A DNA stretch of 15,939 nucleotides from Flavobacteriales bacterium (GTDB lineage: Bacteria; Bacteroidota; Bacteroidia; Flavobacteriales; TMED113), in assembly GCA_002696965.1 (NCBI GenBank), contig NZUB01000002.1, forward strand, positions 1 to 15,939, written 5' to 3'. This document shows, piece by piece, positions 15,801 to 15,939 of the stretch. The notes under the pieces are model-generated. The model was given only the letters and a program-made list of their open reading frames with translations, did not search any database and was not told where the DNA came from. The position numbers were made by a program, and so were the translations under genes. Each line of letters starts with the position of its first letter. Position 1 is the stretch's first letter.

Positions 15801-15939
15801 GTGCTGGCTGTATGGAAGAAGACGCATGTAATTACGATTCTAATGCTACATTACCAGCAGATTGTGATTTTGAAACTTGTGCTGGCTGTATGGAAGAAGA
15901 CGCATGTAATTACGATTCTAATGCTACATTACCAGCAGA
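12896..15939 (+). CDS. Large secreted multidomain Cys/Asp-rich repeat protein with N-terminal thioredoxin-like domain (3' end outside window)
   Basis: The frame is open for 1014 codons and runs off the window. Residues 1-19 are a signal peptide (MKKVFLFLLVFLCSFLKSQS). Residues about 25-180 form a thioredoxin-like domain: PDWLAEDLNG, the redox motif C64-G-A-C67 in NVNCGACQ, and the cis-proline P135 in YTPTFYIIFPDG. Then come module A1 (about 186-305), two ShKT-like six-cysteine repeats (312-353 and 357-398), module A2 (about 411-530), six GC...DDGSC repeats, a segment with ECGVCGGNG and DCGVCDGDNSSC, a seventh GC repeat, module A3 (about 773-891), and at least five more GC repeats. Modules A share NEPDTDCNATILI, LIGVFYT, EVTSIAAWGSEA and YSCNGLSGL. 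The composition (Asp, Asn, Cys, few basic residues) suggests a Ca2+-binding, disulphide-bonded extracellular protein. A type IX secretion signal would be expected at the missing C-terminus. The thioredoxin part may assist disulphide formation. The biological role (adhesin, surface layer or other) is unknown. Confidence 0.88.
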   Translation, partial: MKKVFLFLLVFLCSFLKSQSLNFEATGTAPDWLAEDLNGTTHILYNDYLDNNQIVVLEFMNVNCGACQTYAPYIKDFYEIYGPSGTNQASLIALDINAGSTDSQCLSYIEEYEAEYPLINGNSTSYYGGEIVYTPTFYIIFPDGTYTNICTSYCENSSSPSAISEDLGEIVDNWFAMSMGLNPWGDEPDTDCNATILIQSNTDITINGSDIDLGSWIGVFYTNSSGNMSLGGAIDWNGEVTSIAAWGSEAGMNNGFASSEEFTFGIIDPSSGETIYSTDAIYSFGADNYSCNGLSGLSSIAFTSENVIDSACADDDASMTPMDCATAVAVFGCDGSWNGITISEGCPITCDTCPADCADDDASVTPMDCATAVVVFGCDGSWNGMTISESCPVTCDACGGDSETVIDINWDNEPDTDCNATILIPADADIIINGESPSIGDLIGVFYTNSNGGLSLGGYAEWTGEVTSIAAWGSEAGLNNGFQVGEEYIWYVYDNETGQSIPASDIEMSFGDNSYSCNGLSGLASLSAFGTIPGCMDDTAFNYNENAEEDDGSCCYIAGCTDFTMFNYDETACFDDGSCVFVMTGCTDSAAFNFDPLVNTDDGSCCYIGGCMNSEAFNYDSNACFDDDSCIDVVIGCIEEGACNYDPLANTEGDCDFGTCAGCMDSAACNYDSNATIDDGSCLELDECGVCGGNGIPEGSCDCDGNIDLGCGCGEPAPSGCDNICGSIAIIDDCGVCDGDNSSCSGCTNSNAFNYDLTATIDNGSCELTPFGNEPDTDCNATILIPSDVDISIDGSPISLGSWIGVFYTDNNGTLAFGGGVEWTGEVTSIAAWGSEANEDNGFQIGEEYTWGVYNIDNEEISLAGSVSMSFGDNTYSCNGLSGLSSLEAGIIPGCTDLEAFNYNENAEEDDGSCCYIGGCMNSEAFNYDSNACFDDESCIDVVIGCIEEDACNYNSIANTAGDCDFETCAGCMEEDACNYDSNATLPADCDFETCAGCMEEDACNYDSNATLPA
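13829..14089 (+). repeat. Tandem ShKT-like cysteine repeats (135-bp period)
   Basis: Two copies, at 13829-13954 and 13964-14089, lie 135 bp apart in the same frame. Each encodes a 42-residue unit with six cysteines spaced C-x11-C-x8-C-x12-C-x3-C-x2-C, an Asp two residues after the first Cys, and a CP-x-TC-x2-C end. This agrees with the ShKT domain of sea-anemone toxin type apart from the longer first loop. The copies differ at only a few residues, so the duplication is fairly recent. Confidence 0.7.
14495..15208 (+). repeat. First array of GC...NYD...DDGSC repeats (seven units) with an inserted CGVCGG segment
   Basis: Units of 25 or 26 codons start at 14495, 14570, 14648, 14723, 14801, 14879 and 15131. 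The pattern is GC-x4-AFNYD-x-NA-x2-DDGSC with a short linker. Between the sixth and seventh unit (14957-15130) lies a segment rich in CGVCGG, CDCDG and CGCGE, like the segments found in marine bacterial surface proteins. The Asp/Asn-rich loops resemble calcium-binding repeats. Confidence 0.85.
15575..15939 (+). repeat. Second array of GC...NYD...SC repeats (at least five units)
   Basis: Units start at 15575, 15650, 15728, 15806 and 15884, the last being cut by the window end. The first three correspond to units 1, 4 and 5 of the first array. The last units carry GCMEEDACNYDSNATLPA and CDFETCA instead of the DDGSC ending. Confidence 0.85.
15781..15939 (+). repeat. Perfect 78-bp tandem repeat running off the window
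   Basis: Two complete copies, at 15781-15858 and 15859-15936, are identical at every base, and the first three bases of a third copy close the window. The period is 26 codons, so the reading frame is kept. Lack of any silent change between copies indicates very recent duplication or gene conversion. The copy number beyond the window is unknown. Confidence 0.9.

Noticed and set aside
15575..15939. Repeat array considered as CRISPR
   Set aside because: Repeats are contiguous, in frame with a protein, of 75-78 bp without unique spacers of 30-40 bp, and there are no cas genes.

Overview
The window looks like chromosomal DNA from a marine-type member of the Bacteroidota, probably Flavobacteriales. 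The supporting signs are a very A+T-rich sequence, starts without Shine-Dalgarno sites, promoters of the TTG-N19-TAnnTTTG type, Asp-rich lipoprotein leaders, and a huge Cys/Asp-rich secreted protein built from GC-x-AFNYD-x-DDGSC repeats. The species cannot be fixed from the sequence alone.

Positions 26-7466 hold a compact minus-strand operon. In transcription order it encodes a membrane-fusion adaptor, an RND permease and a TolC-type outer-membrane channel, which together form a complete tripartite efflux pump. An aldo/keto reductase and a lipoprotein of the alkaline phosphatase/nucleotide pyrophosphatase superfamily follow. Every junction is 0-5 nt or a 4-nt overlap, so the five genes are probably co-transcribed. 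A 169-bp divergent region separates them from a plus-strand pair, 7636-10517: a Bax inhibitor-1 family membrane protein and an oligopeptidase B-like S9 peptidase, joined by an ATGA overlap. A small methyltransferase-like gene converges on the peptidase and overlaps its end. It is followed by tRNA-Arg(TCT) on the minus strand and a Na+/Ca2+ exchanger-family gene on the plus strand.

Positions 12173-12895 contain no gene in the ordinary sense. On the minus strand, however, they show a TTG-N19-TACGTTTG promoter (12691-12720), a series of stable hairpins of which four are capped by GNRA tetraloops, and, about 500 nt downstream, a strong intrinsic terminator with a GAAA loop and nine U (12187-12216). 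I could not match this to RNase P RNA, tmRNA, SRP RNA or 6S RNA. It is the best candidate in the window for an undescribed element: a structured non-coding RNA of about 500 nt.

From 12896 to the window end runs one open, unfinished plus-strand reading frame of at least 1014 codons. It has a signal peptide, a thioredoxin-like domain with CGAC, three copies of an unnamed module of about 120 residues, two ShKT-like six-cysteine repeats, and at least twelve short GC...DDGSC repeats. The window ends inside a perfect 78-bp tandem repeat within this gene. DNA-level identities inside the gene show recent duplication and loss of units.
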